Shown here: piece by piece, positions 27,090-35,528 of the stretch
How positions within the stretch are numbered: the stretch's first letter is position 1
Layout: every line of letters begins with the position of its first letter
Source: Paenibacillus sp. OK003
GTDB lineage: Bacteria > Bacillota > Bacilli > Paenibacillales > Paenibacillaceae
Assembly (NCBI RefSeq): GCF_900109515.1
Contig: NZ_FOBD01000001.1
Span: 1 to 64,000, forward strand
Direction: 5' to 3'
DNA: 64,000 bases
The notes under the pieces: generated by a model
What the model was told of the DNA's origin: nothing
Seen by the model: only the letters and a program-made list of their open reading frames with translations
Database searches by the model: none
Position numbers and translations under genes: made by a program

Positions 27090-29078
27090 TTATGATGTAA
27101 TCGCATTTCGAACACTTAAAATATATTTGGATTGGTCCAGCGGGTTAACTCCTCTGCGTTTCCGCGTATGGGTCTGATCCGAAGGACAATCCTGGTACCC
27201 GGCAAATGAAGTCGTGAGCACCCCGCGTCCGCTCGTCTCTGAGCGGAGCTTCACCGGATAATCCATGGAGCTTGCCAGAGGCATACGTCCTTCAACGATG
27301 CATCGACCGCCTCCGATGATTGGCGCTTCAAAGGTTGCTCGCATATGTACCAGATCGCTGAGCGCTTTGCCACCGTACTCCTCCGGAACCGTTAACCGGA
27401 AATTCAGAATGGGTTCCAGCAGGGTTGTACCCGTGCTTGCCAACCCATCCATGATCCCCATCGGCGTGGCTACCACAAAATCCAGTGGATGGGTATGCCA
27501 GACATGGTGCTCACCTTCGATTAGCGTAATGCGCAGGTCGGTAACCTCCCACCCCAACAACCCCTGAGATAGCGCTTCAGGAATGCGGCGCTCCACTTCA
27601 TTCTGATAACGAAGCAGGAGATGATCTGTGCGGACGGTAGATGAGTAGATCAGACCGCTGCCCCGTGGCAAAGGCTCAATGCTGAATCGAAGAATGGCCC
27701 AGCAGGGCTTGGGCATCGTATACGCGATGAAGCCTTCCCCGGAAGAACGAGGGGTTTCCTTATAGATGACGGACGGCGGGTCGAATACGACATCCAGTCC
27801 GAAACGACTCATCAGCAGGCTGGACAGAATTTCAAGCTGAATGGTTCCCATCACTTTAAGATGCAGTTCCCGTTCTTCAGGCAACCATTGCAAATCGAGC
27901 AGAGGATCTTCATCCGTCAGCTCTTGCAATGCGGCTACAAGGTCAGGATAACGAGCCGTGTCTTTACCATGGACCTGCACGGTCAACAAGGGAACAGCCA
28001 GCTGGGGTACAGGAGGCACCCCTTCGGGGCTGCCAATAATATCACCAACATGGGTTTCGCTTAGTCCGTACAGTGCAGCGATCTGTCCGGCATGAACAGC
28101 ACCTGTATCCGCCCATTTCCGACCATCCATTCGGCGAATCTGTGTCACTTTCTCTTCCAGCTCCCGAGTGGAGTTATAGATCGTATCCCGATTATGCACG
28201 CTGCCACCATACATGCGAACATAAGCTGTACGGCCCATCGTTTTATCCCGTTCAATTTTGAATACAACCCCGGATACTGAAGGCTCTTGAGGCTGTGCAG
28301 GTGGAGGAAGAAATTCGACGATGGCATCCAGAAGCTCCGTTACGCCGATCCCTTTGCCAGAAGCACCATAACAAATGGGGAACACTTCGCCCTGATGCAC
28401 TTGTGTGTGAAATGCTTCATCTAGCAGGTCAGCAGGCAGCGTTTCACCATTAATGTAGGCTTCCATCAGATCTTCATCGAGTTCGGCCAATAGTTCAAAA
28501 AGGCCGGGGATTGATGAAGGGGAACCCTTCAATTGCGTTTGGTCCTCATTCCATAAGGAGTCAATGCCCTCGAACACCTCTTCGTTCATACGAAAGGATT
28601 GGATCTCGCATACGAACGGAGAGAGACTGGACCGGATCTGATCGATAACCGTCTCAGCAGAGGCGCCAACCCGATCCATTTTGTTAATATAAAGCAGGGT
28701 AGGAATTCCAAGCGAACGGAGAGCATGCCAGATGGTCTCGCTTTGGGATTGAACCCCTTCCACGGCGGACACAATCAGTACGGCTCCGTCCATAACACGC
28801 AGGGATCGCTCTACCTCAGAGCTGAAATCGATATGTCCTGGCGTATCCATCAGATCAATAATCGTATCTTTCCAGATCAGAGAGGTCATAGCCGCCTGCA
28901 CGGAAATGCCTCGTTCCTTTTCAATATCCAGAGAGTCTGTTGCTGTTGTTCCGTCATCCACGCGACCTGGACTACGTACGACACCGCTATGAAATAACAT
29001 ATGCTCTGTCGTTGTTGTTTTCCCTGCATCGACGTGTGCGAAGATGCCGATATTTCTGCGATTCAATTCGTTTAACAT
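27090..29078 (-). CDS. Tet(M)/Tet(O)-like ribosomal protection GTPase (EF-G family)
   Basis: EF-G-like translational GTPase of 662 residues, the length of Tet(M)-type proteins (about 640) rather than of EF-G (about 690). ATG at 29078 is chosen because of GAGGAG upstream and the family N-terminus NRRNIGIFAHVDAGKTTTTE. G-motifs are AHVDAGKTT, DTPGH and NKMD. LLEPILNFRLTVPEEY and the C-terminal GYQDCP resemble Tet(M) LLEP and GYH-P regions. In the tip of domain IV it reads VVATPMGIMDG where Tet(M) has VSTPADFR, so tetracycline displacement is not assured. It may protect ribosomes against tetracyclines or another stress. Confidence 0.85.
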   Translation of the reverse strand: MLNELNRRNIGIFAHVDAGKTTTTEHMLFHSGVVRSPGRVDDGTTATDSLDIEKERGISVQAAMTSLIWKDTIIDLMDTPGHIDFSSEVERSLRVMDGAVLIVSAVEGVQSQSETIWHALRSLGIPTLLYINKMDRVGASAETVIDQIRSSLSPFVCEIQSFRMNEEVFEGIDSLWNEDQTQLKGSPSSIPGLFELLAELDEDLMEAYINGETLPADLLDEAFHTQVHQGEVFPICYGASGKGIGVTELLDAIVEFLPPPAQPQEPSVSGVVFKIERDKTMGRTAYVRMYGGSVHNRDTIYNSTRELEEKVTQIRRMDGRKWADTGAVHAGQIAALYGLSETHVGDIIGSPEGVPPVPQLAVPLLTVQVHGKDTARYPDLVAALQELTDEDPLLDLQWLPEERELHLKVMGTIQLEILSSLLMSRFGLDVVFDPPSVIYKETPRSSGEGFIAYTMPKPCWAILRFSIEPLPRGSGLIYSSTVRTDHLLLRYQNEVERRIPEALSQGLLGWEVTDLRITLIEGEHHVWHTHPLDFVVATPMGIMDGLASTGTTLLEPILNFRLTVPEEYGGKALSDLVHMRATFEAPIIGGGRCIVEGRMPLASSMDYPVKLRSETSGRGVLTTSFAGYQDCPSDQTHTRKRRGVNPLDQSKYILSVRNAITS

Positions 29079-29135
29079 GGGATGTAAGGCTCCTCTGGCA
29101 GCAGAAACACATCGTTTCCGACATTGTAATTCAGT

Positions 29136-29144
29136 ATTATAACA
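29136..29144 (-). promoter_or_regulatory. Extended -10 promoter of the ribosome-protection gene
   Basis: On the minus strand TGTTATAAT (TGnTATAAT, extended -10) lies about 60 bases before the start at 29078; no convincing -35 box. Confidence 0.45.
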
Positions 29145-29214
29145 TACCACACGAGTAGTATGGAAGAATATGTTACACACAGACCAATCTCTACATTTCA
29201 GGATGTTGTGACCA

Positions 29215-30096
29215 TCACGTTTGGTCCTGATCTTTTATGGTTTTACGGTAGGCAGCAGGTGTGGTGCCCGTCAGTTTCTTGAATTGTCGATAAAAATGGG
29301 GCAGGCTCTCAAAGCCGCAGGCATCGGCAACAACGGCCATCGTCTCATTACTTCGCAGCAGATGCTCTTTCGCCATAATAACCCGGCGGGCCAATGCATA
29401 GTCAGTTAGCGTCATGCCGGTATACCTTTTGAATGCACGGCTGAAGTGAGCCGGGGATACGGCTGCCTTCCGTGCCAGTTCCGGCAAGGAAAGGCCATTC
29501 TGCAGCTCTTCATCCATATGAGTCAGCGTAGAGGAGAGCCAGTCGGGTCCAGGAACACTTCTGGCAGGGCTTGCAGGACCGACTGCCTCCAATCGCTCCA
29601 GATCAATGAGTAAGAGCTGCAACCGCAGCAGAGCGGCGTGGGCACTCAGGTGATGTTCTAACTGGAATTCTGCATGAATGTCGTCAATTAATGCAGTCAC
29701 CTGTGCTTGCTCCTTGGCTTCTAGATGCCTCTTGTACACCCTGCGTTTGCGGCAGCGTTCAAATAGAGAGAGCATAGCTGACGCATTGCCTCCCGCTGTG
29801 GAGGCCAGTAATCCTGGACTGAAGAACAAGGCCGATGAAGTCACCGGATTTCCGGCATCCGGCAATGCACGATGTACCGTGCTGCCAGGAATGATAAACA
29901 AATCACCCTCCTGCATGTCTTCAAGACCGGTATCAATGAAAATGGTGCCCTGACCCCGATATACATAAATAATTTCATGCCAGTCATGAAGATGATCCGG
30001 CAACTCGTTCTGGGGGGACTTGGTATCTGCATACACCAGACGAAAGGGAATCCCCGATTCCGCCTGAATGGTTGTACGAACGGGCGAACGTTCCAT
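29215..30096 (-). CDS. AraC-family regulator with cupin sensor, divergent from uxaBA
   Basis: Transcription factor of 293 residues. The N-terminal cupin (about 15-110) has HLHDWHEIIYVYRGQG and EGDLFIIPGSTVH. The C-terminal AraC domain (about 190-288) has two HTHs, LSLPELARKAAVSPAHFSR and VADACGFESLPHFYRQFKK, then GTTPAAYRK. It is transcribed away from uxaB with about 200 bases between them, so it likely senses galacturonate or a related uronate and activates uxaBA. That assignment rests only on position. Confidence 0.9.
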   Translation of the reverse strand: MERSPVRTTIQAESGIPFRLVYADTKSPQNELPDHLHDWHEIIYVYRGQGTIFIDTGLEDMQEGDLFIIPGSTVHRALPDAGNPVTSSALFFSPGLLASTAGGNASAMLSLFERCRKRRVYKRHLEAKEQAQVTALIDDIHAEFQLEHHLSAHAALLRLQLLLIDLERLEAVGPASPARSVPGPDWLSSTLTHMDEELQNGLSLPELARKAAVSPAHFSRAFKRYTGMTLTDYALARRVIMAKEHLLRSNETMAVVADACGFESLPHFYRQFKKLTGTTPAAYRKTIKDQDQT

Positions 30097-30209
30097 TCGA
30101 TCTCCTTTCCAAACAGTGCTTACAAAAAAAGTGGTTATATCTGATCATGAAAGAGTACATTTACCGCAATATAAGCAATTAAATTTCCTTTTATTGATGA
30201 TACAATGAA

Positions 30210-30224
30210 TTTAAAGCGTTTTCA
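30210..30224 (+). promoter_or_regulatory. Candidate cre (CcpA) site upstream of uxaB
   Basis: TTTAAAGCGTTTTCA matches WTGNAANCGNWNNCW at all but one defined position (T for the first G). It lies 75 bases before the uxaB start in the divergent araC-uxaB spacer and suggests glucose repression. Confidence 0.55.
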
Positions 30225-30298
30225 ATGGAAGTTAAGCGGCTGTGTGCCGTGCAGCGGGACATCTGATGTTGACAAATAAAACGATGAGGTGAGTGTTC

Positions 30299-31813
30299 AT
30301 GTCGGCGAGCACGAAAAGACCAAGGCTAAAGCTGAATCTGCTCGGAAGTGATAGCCAGCGCAAGTGCAGAGAAGTGATGGAACGTCCCGTAAAGGTACTA
30401 CAGATTGGGGAAGGCAATTTTTTGCGTGGGTTTGCAGACTGGATGCTTCATGAGAGTGCCAGACAAGGCAAATTCCATGGCAGTGTTGCGGTGACCCAGC
30501 CTCGGCCTGGGGGAAAGGCAAAGCTGGAACAAATTCGTGATCAGGACGGATTGTATACGATGATTACCCGGGGGCTGTCACAGGGAAACGTGGTGGAACG
30601 TACAGAAATGATCTCGATTTTTTCACAGTGTATTAATCCGTACGAAGAATGGCAGGATTTTCTGAAACTAGCGGAATTGCCTTCCCTGGAGTTTGTCATC
30701 TCCAATACAACCGAATCGGGATTGAAATATACCTATGCAGAATACACACAGGGTGAACCGGTACAATCATTTCCAGGTAAACTGACGGTCTTCTTGCATC
30801 AACGTTATCTGCGCTTTGATGGGGACCCATCCAGAGGGTTGATTCACCTGCCGTGTGAGTTGCTTGAGGGCAATGGGGATGTACTGCGCAGTTGTGTGCT
30901 GCAGCATAGTGAAGATTTCGGTTATTCTGAAGGCTTCCGTTCATGGATTGAGAACCATAATCTGTTCCTGAACAATCTGGTTGACCGGATTGTCACAGGT
31001 GCACCGACTCAGGAAGAAGCCGATTCCCTGACCAATCGCTGGGGATACGAGGATCAACTGGTCAATACGGCTGAGCCATATCATTTCTGGGCCATTCAGG
31101 CAGATGAAGCACTGGACAAGAAACTCCCCCTGAAACAGGCGGGACTCAACGTACATTGGGTGAAGGATTTGAAACCTTTTCAGCTGCGCAAGGTTCGTAT
31201 TTTGAATGGTGCTCATACCCTCATGTCTTCGCTCGGCATTCTGCAAGGCAAGGAACATGTGAGAGAGACGATGGAAGACCCAGAGTTTGGCTCTTGGGTC
31301 AGAGAAGCGGTACATCAGGAGATCGTGCCTGCACTGGATATGCCGGATCATCATCTGGATCAGTACGCAGGGGAAGTGTTTGAACGTTTCCTCAATCCGT
31401 ATATTAATCACAAGCTGCATGATATTGCATTAAATACAGTAGGAAAGTTCAAAGTCCGTGTGCTGCCTACACTTTTGGCCTATGAGCAAAATCAGGGAAC
31501 CTGGCCGGCTCGGCTCGTGAAAGGATTTGCGGGATTATTGTGTCTGTATCGTCCAGTGAACACGCCAGACGGTTACATGGGACAGCGACTGAACGGTGAG
31601 TCCGTCCTGCTTCGGGATGATGTGGATGTATTGTCTTCACTCGCGAAGCATTGGGAGAGTTATGATCCTCTGAATAGGGATAAGCAGCAATTAGAGCTGA
31701 GTGTAGCTGCTGTATTGTCTGATGTATCGATCTGGGGAGAAAATCTGGATGATCGACAGGGGCTTCGCGAAGCAATCGTTCACGAAATTGGTTTGCTGGA
31801 AGGTGAGAGTTGA
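30299..31813 (+). CDS. uxaB: Tagaturonate reductase (altronate oxidoreductase)
   Basis: NADH-dependent reduction of D-tagaturonate to D-altronate in galacturonate catabolism. It has 504 residues from ATG 30299, which has GAGGTG 6 bases upstream (GTG 30293 is also in frame). The N-terminal dinucleotide fold shows VLQIGEGNFLRGFADWML and the family motif ISNTTESGL; the mannitol-dehydrogenase-like C-terminal domain includes KVRILNGAHTLMSSLG, with the catalytic Lys expected in this helix. Its stop overlaps the uxaA start. Genes for the isomerase UxaC and the KDG kinase/aldolase are not in the window. Confidence 0.95.
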   Translation: MSASTKRPRLKLNLLGSDSQRKCREVMERPVKVLQIGEGNFLRGFADWMLHESARQGKFHGSVAVTQPRPGGKAKLEQIRDQDGLYTMITRGLSQGNVVERTEMISIFSQCINPYEEWQDFLKLAELPSLEFVISNTTESGLKYTYAEYTQGEPVQSFPGKLTVFLHQRYLRFDGDPSRGLIHLPCELLEGNGDVLRSCVLQHSEDFGYSEGFRSWIENHNLFLNNLVDRIVTGAPTQEEADSLTNRWGYEDQLVNTAEPYHFWAIQADEALDKKLPLKQAGLNVHWVKDLKPFQLRKVRILNGAHTLMSSLGILQGKEHVRETMEDPEFGSWVREAVHQEIVPALDMPDHHLDQYAGEVFERFLNPYINHKLHDIALNTVGKFKVRVLPTLLAYEQNQGTWPARLVKGFAGLLCLYRPVNTPDGYMGQRLNGESVLLRDDVDVLSSLAKHWESYDPLNRDKQQLELSVAAVLSDVSIWGENLDDRQGLREAIVHEIGLLEGES

Positions 31814-33327
31814 TGAACACAACACGTACAGTTAATGACTGGATTGCGATTCAACCACAGGATGATGTCATTATAGCTCTTCGGGATTATGTAAAAGGGG
31901 AAAGCATTACCCTTCCAGACAGTACTACTTTTACATTAAGGGACGACGTGCCCAAAGGCCATAAAATTGCTGTGCATACCCTCGCACCAGGCGAGGATGT
32001 GATGAAATATGGTTTTTCCATTGGGATAGCCAAGGAACAGATTGAGCAGGGGAGCTGGATTCACAGTCACAATCTGAAAACAGGACTTCACGGATTACTT
32101 GAATACCAATATCATCCAGGACCATCTGTCCAGACGGACATGCCTCCGGAACATCTACGTTCATTTGATGGGTATCTGCGTCCTAACGGTGAAGCAGGCA
32201 TCCGTAATGAAATCTGGATTGTAAATACGGTCGGCTGCATTAATAAAGTATGTGAGGCATTAGCTCGGATGGGCCAGTCGCAGTTCGGCAGCAGGGTGGA
32301 TGGCGTATATCATTTTCCGCACCCGTTCGGATGCTCGCAGCTGGGAGATGACCTTAAATATACGCAGCAGGTATTGGCTTCCCTGGTGGAACACCCGAAT
32401 GCCGGCGGCGTGCTGGTCATTGGTCTGGGTTGCGAAAATAATCAGGTAGACCAGTTCCGCGAATGTATCGCACCGGAATATCAGGGGAAAGTCCGTTTTC
32501 TCAAAGCGCAGGAAACAGATGACGAGCTTGAGGAAGGACTGCGTCTGATGGAAGAGCTCGTGGAGCTCGTCGAACATGAACAGCGTCAGCCGCTGCCCCT
32601 GAGCAAGCTCAAAATTGGATTGAAGTGCGGCGGTTCGGACGGTCTGTCCGGGATTACAGCGAACCCGCTCGTTGGCTCCGTTGCCGATATGCTGGTTGCT
32701 GCCGGAGGTACGGCTATATTGACCGAAGTTCCCGAGATGTTTGGTGCAGAGACCATTCTGATGAATCGGGCGGCCAATGAGCAGGTGTTTGATGATTTGG
32801 TGGACCTGGTGAACGGCTTCAAGCAATACTTTGTGAACCACGGTCAGAATATATATGAAAATCCTTCACCAGGGAACAAAGCGGGTGGAATTACCACGCT
32901 GGAAGAAAAATCTTTGGGATGTACGCAAAAGGGAGGGCGTTCTTCCGTAATTGATGTGCTTCGTTACGGCAAACGTGTTACTCAAATCGGCCTGAACATC
33001 GTGGAAGCTCCGGGGAATGATCTCGTGTCTGTTACGGCACTGTCTGCTGCGGGTGCGCACATTGTTCTTTTTACGACAGGTCGCGGAACGCCGTTTGGAG
33101 GCCCGGTACCTACCGTCAAGATTGCAACCCAATCCGACCTCGCAAATCGGAAAAAGCACTGGATCGATTTTAACGCAGGTCAACTGCTGGAAGGTAAGAC
33201 GATGGAGGACGTGAAAGTGCAGCTGTTCAGCCAACTGCTCGATATAGCTTCAGGGCGGGCGCATACGCTCAGCGAGCAGCATGGATTTCGGGAAATTGCG
33301 ATATTCAAGGATGGGGTCATCCTGTAA
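31813..33327 (+). CDS. uxaA: Altronate dehydratase
   Basis: Fe/Mn-dependent dehydration of D-altronate to 2-keto-3-deoxygluconate. It has 504 residues from ATG 31813 (TTG 31810 directly before). The small N-terminal SAF-like domain (about 1-95, GHKIAVHTLAPGEDVMKYG) is joined to the large UxaA domain with RNEIWIVNTVGCIN, PHPFGCSQLGDD, LGCENNQ, LKCGGSDGLSG and KSLGCTQKGG, the Cys and Asp/Glu sites used for metal binding. TGATG overlap with uxaB indicates translational coupling. Feeds pectin-derived galacturonate into the KDG pathway. Confidence 0.96.
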   Translation: MNTTRTVNDWIAIQPQDDVIIALRDYVKGESITLPDSTTFTLRDDVPKGHKIAVHTLAPGEDVMKYGFSIGIAKEQIEQGSWIHSHNLKTGLHGLLEYQYHPGPSVQTDMPPEHLRSFDGYLRPNGEAGIRNEIWIVNTVGCINKVCEALARMGQSQFGSRVDGVYHFPHPFGCSQLGDDLKYTQQVLASLVEHPNAGGVLVIGLGCENNQVDQFRECIAPEYQGKVRFLKAQETDDELEEGLRLMEELVELVEHEQRQPLPLSKLKIGLKCGGSDGLSGITANPLVGSVADMLVAAGGTAILTEVPEMFGAETILMNRAANEQVFDDLVDLVNGFKQYFVNHGQNIYENPSPGNKAGGITTLEEKSLGCTQKGGRSSVIDVLRYGKRVTQIGLNIVEAPGNDLVSVTALSAAGAHIVLFTTGRGTPFGGPVPTVKIATQSDLANRKKHWIDFNAGQLLEGKTMEDVKVQLFSQLLDIASGRAHTLSEQHGFREIAIFKDGVIL

Positions 33328-33382
33328 TCTTACTCGTTCACTGTTTTATGCCTATTGCATAAATGATAAACGTATATACAGC

Positions 33383-33419
33383 AAATCCCGGCAGCCCTCT
33401 TCGGCTTCCGGGATTTGTC
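33383..33419. terminator. Terminator between uxaA and the convergent gene
   Basis: AAATCCCGG (33383-33391) pairs with CCGGGATTT (33408-33416) with an inner GCAGCC/GGCTT stem. Confidence 0.8.
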
Positions 33420-33436
33420 GTGTACGAATATTTTAA

Positions 33437-34123
33437 TCATTTTATCGCAAAGGCTTTTTTGATTTTGGCCAGTGCGGCAGCAGAAGTGTGTTTCTCCAAA
33501 TGTTGTAACAGGAGTTCGCTCGCGTCTGCAACGCTGCCCTCAAACGGCTGAATACCTTGACGCTTCATCCAGTACCCTGAGGTCTCATAAGCAGAACTGT
33601 TCCAAGCGACCTTGCCTTCAGCGAGGCCTTCTTTTTCTTTGGTACCGCAGATAACAATGGCGCTAATACTTTGAAGGTCCAGCAGCCCTTGGTCAAATGC
33701 CTTTTTGTCCTCTTTGGCTCCAAAACCTGCCTGTGAACGCAGCGTCCGTCCATCGATCCCCTCTTGCTTTTCAATTATTTCATACAGCTTGAATGCTTCT
33801 GGAGAGAGCAATCCCGCGTCATATTGTTCCTCCATGACTCTGGCGTCCGCTAGCAGACGGTGCACCCATGGAAAATATTCGCGTGAGACGAGAATCGCTT
33901 TCTTTTTGACAAATTTGCCATAGGCAGCGATCCCTTCCTCAGCCAGACGTGAACGCCATAACCAGGGATCAAGCGCGTTATCCTCATGCCAGTTTTCTTT
34001 AGGGGTTATGGAGGAAAGTGAAGGGTATTCAGGGAATAAAGGTGCGAGTGGGAGAAGTCCCACAGCCTCTATTCGTTGAACAGCTTCTTCGTAAGTTACA
34101 ATCGATTCATGCTCATTCATCAT
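33437..34123 (-). CDS. Uncharacterised protein paired with a WYL regulator (AlkZ-related type)
   Basis: A soluble protein of 228 residues. I choose ATG 34123, which follows AAAGGAG; the frame is open further upstream inside the WYL gene. It shows a W-rich central part (ENWHEDNALDPWLWRSRLA), SREYFPWVHRLL and a Lys/Ala-rich C-terminus. The pattern recalls proteins annotated as AlkZ-related in Paenibacillus, winged-helix proteins distantly like the DNA glycosylase AlkZ. I recall that name with limited certainty and see no catalytic motif. It starts about 20 bases after the WYL gene stop, so both are probably one operon. Confidence 0.7.
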   Translation of the reverse strand: MMNEHESIVTYEEAVQRIEAVGLLPLAPLFPEYPSLSSITPKENWHEDNALDPWLWRSRLAEEGIAAYGKFVKKKAILVSREYFPWVHRLLADARVMEEQYDAGLLSPEAFKLYEIIEKQEGIDGRTLRSQAGFGAKEDKKAFDQGLLDLQSISAIVICGTKEKEGLAEGKVAWNSSAYETSGYWMKRQGIQPFEGSVADASELLLQHLEKHTSAAALAKIKKAFAIK

Positions 34124-34142
34124 GATTTTGGCAAGCTCCTTT

Positions 34143-35114
34143 TTAGCGTGTGCCATAACGGTTATTGTTGGAAGTAAGATACATCTGGCATACTTCCTCG
34201 GCATGTTTGCGAATCTCGCAGCGAAGGTCCTCAGGTTCGAGTACTTCTGCCTCACGTCCTAGTCGATAAAAGAATCGCACGGCCCAAGCCCACTCACCAG
34301 GAGGGCAGAGAAAGGACAGTTCCCAGACATCCGGAGCGATCTCGGTCATCCGCTCGCCAATATGCTTGTCCTGTTCTGCTTCGATCATTCCGCTGTAACT
34401 CAGACGTGCGGTAACGCGCGTTGGAGAACGCTCAGGAGATTGCGGTCTGCTGCGCTGTTGTTCAGCCTGTTCAGACAGCTTTTTTGATTCGAGCAGATCA
34501 ACCGGCGTAACGTCCAAAATGCGGTCCGCCCTGAACAGGCGCTGCTCACCATGCTCCTCCGAATACGCTTCACAATACCAGAAACCGGCCGAAGCATAGA
34601 TTCGAATGGGGCAGATCGTGAGCCAGCGTTGACGGGAAGCAGAGCGGTACAGCATACGCAGCCACCCTTGTTCCGGGATACAAGCCAGAAGCGGTTCCAG
34701 ATGACGAAGGATGTAGTTCCGCTCGGGAACATCATGCTTCAGTTGTTTGAGCATGGGATCCATCCTTGCCTTGAGATCTTCCGGAATAATGCTTTTGATC
34801 TTGTCCATTAATGTCCAGCGTTTCTCTTGAAAAGGGGTATCTGCATAATGGCTTAGTCCTTCGAGAGCAAAGATGAGAGTAGCTGCTTCAACCGGGTCCA
34901 ATTGCAGTGGGGGAAGTACATACCCCTCCATAAGTCTGAAGCCGCCTCCGGGACCGGAGATGGCAATGATCGGGACATTCATCTCTGAAAGTGATTGGAT
35001 ATCCCGCAGGATGGTACGGCGGGAAACTTCAAACTTTTCTGCAAGTGAATGTGCCGTTTCGTGACCGTGCTGCAATGCCATAACGATGGCGGCAAGCCGA
35101 TTTGTTCTATTCAT
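34143..35114 (-). CDS. HTH-WYL transcriptional regulator
   Basis: DNA-binding regulator of 323 residues from the ATG at 35114, which follows GGAGTGG. The N-terminal DeoR-like winged helix (about 1-60) has HSLAEKFEVSRRTILRDIQSL and the family GPGGGFRL loop. The middle holds the WYL ligand domain (about 140-215), although the WYL triad is seen only in altered form (WYCEAYSEE), and the WCX C-terminal extension follows (about 240-315). WYL regulators sense nucleotides, DNA damage or metabolites. It is followed closely by the 33437-34123 gene. A GTGACA-N7-TGTCAC repeat overlaps its promoter. Confidence 0.9.
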   Translation of the reverse strand: MNRTNRLAAIVMALQHGHETAHSLAEKFEVSRRTILRDIQSLSEMNVPIIAISGPGGGFRLMEGYVLPPLQLDPVEAATLIFALEGLSHYADTPFQEKRWTLMDKIKSIIPEDLKARMDPMLKQLKHDVPERNYILRHLEPLLACIPEQGWLRMLYRSASRQRWLTICPIRIYASAGFWYCEAYSEEHGEQRLFRADRILDVTPVDLLESKKLSEQAEQQRSRPQSPERSPTRVTARLSYSGMIEAEQDKHIGERMTEIAPDVWELSFLCPPGEWAWAVRFFYRLGREAEVLEPEDLRCEIRKHAEEVCQMYLTSNNNRYGTR

Positions 35115-35180
35115 GTCAGCCACTCCGTTTCGAGGGTTGCGCCGCCGGAAAGGATGCTGGAGTGTTTCTCCCATTGTAGC

Positions 35181-35211
35181 AGTATATAAGTGACATCATG
35201 GCTGTCACCAA
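35181..35211 (-). promoter_or_regulatory. Promoter and candidate operator of the WYL regulator
   Basis: Minus-strand TTGGTG (35206-35211), a 19-base spacer and TATACT (35181-35186). The inverted repeat GTGACA/TGTCAC (35190-35195, 35203-35208) fills the spacer, as expected for an autorepressor site. Confidence 0.45.
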
Positions 35212-35370
35212 TATTTGCAGCATTATATTATTTATTTAATATAGCGCTGTCCCTGTATACTACAGAGGGCCGCTTCCTGTTCCCGGCGGGGCGTCGTTAA
35301 TTGTGTGTCTCGTCCAATTCGCTTCGCTTCTCGGTATTTCCTTCTAACCGATAGCCTCACAAATAATGAC

Positions 35371-35402
35371 AAAAACCCGTATCCGGTCTAAACGGATACG
35401 GG
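35371..35402 (-). terminator. Terminator of the GH42 gene
   Basis: Perfect 10-base arms CCCGTATCCG (35376-35385) and CGGATACGGG (35393-35402). On the minus strand a TTTTT run follows. The rest of 35212-35528 shows no gene. Confidence 0.88.
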
Positions 35403-35528
35403 AAGTAGCAGATTGAAACAAGTTCAATCATATAATACTTTAAATTTTAACAATTGACACGCTTTTAAGCTGCAAATATAGATCAATGCGATTTCCATGT
35501 AACATGTTGTATCATCGATTTTTGAATA

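Noticed and set aside
32260..32841. Minus-strand frame of 193 codons inside uxaA
   Set aside because: Antisense shadow; altronate dehydratase motifs cover the plus strand throughout.
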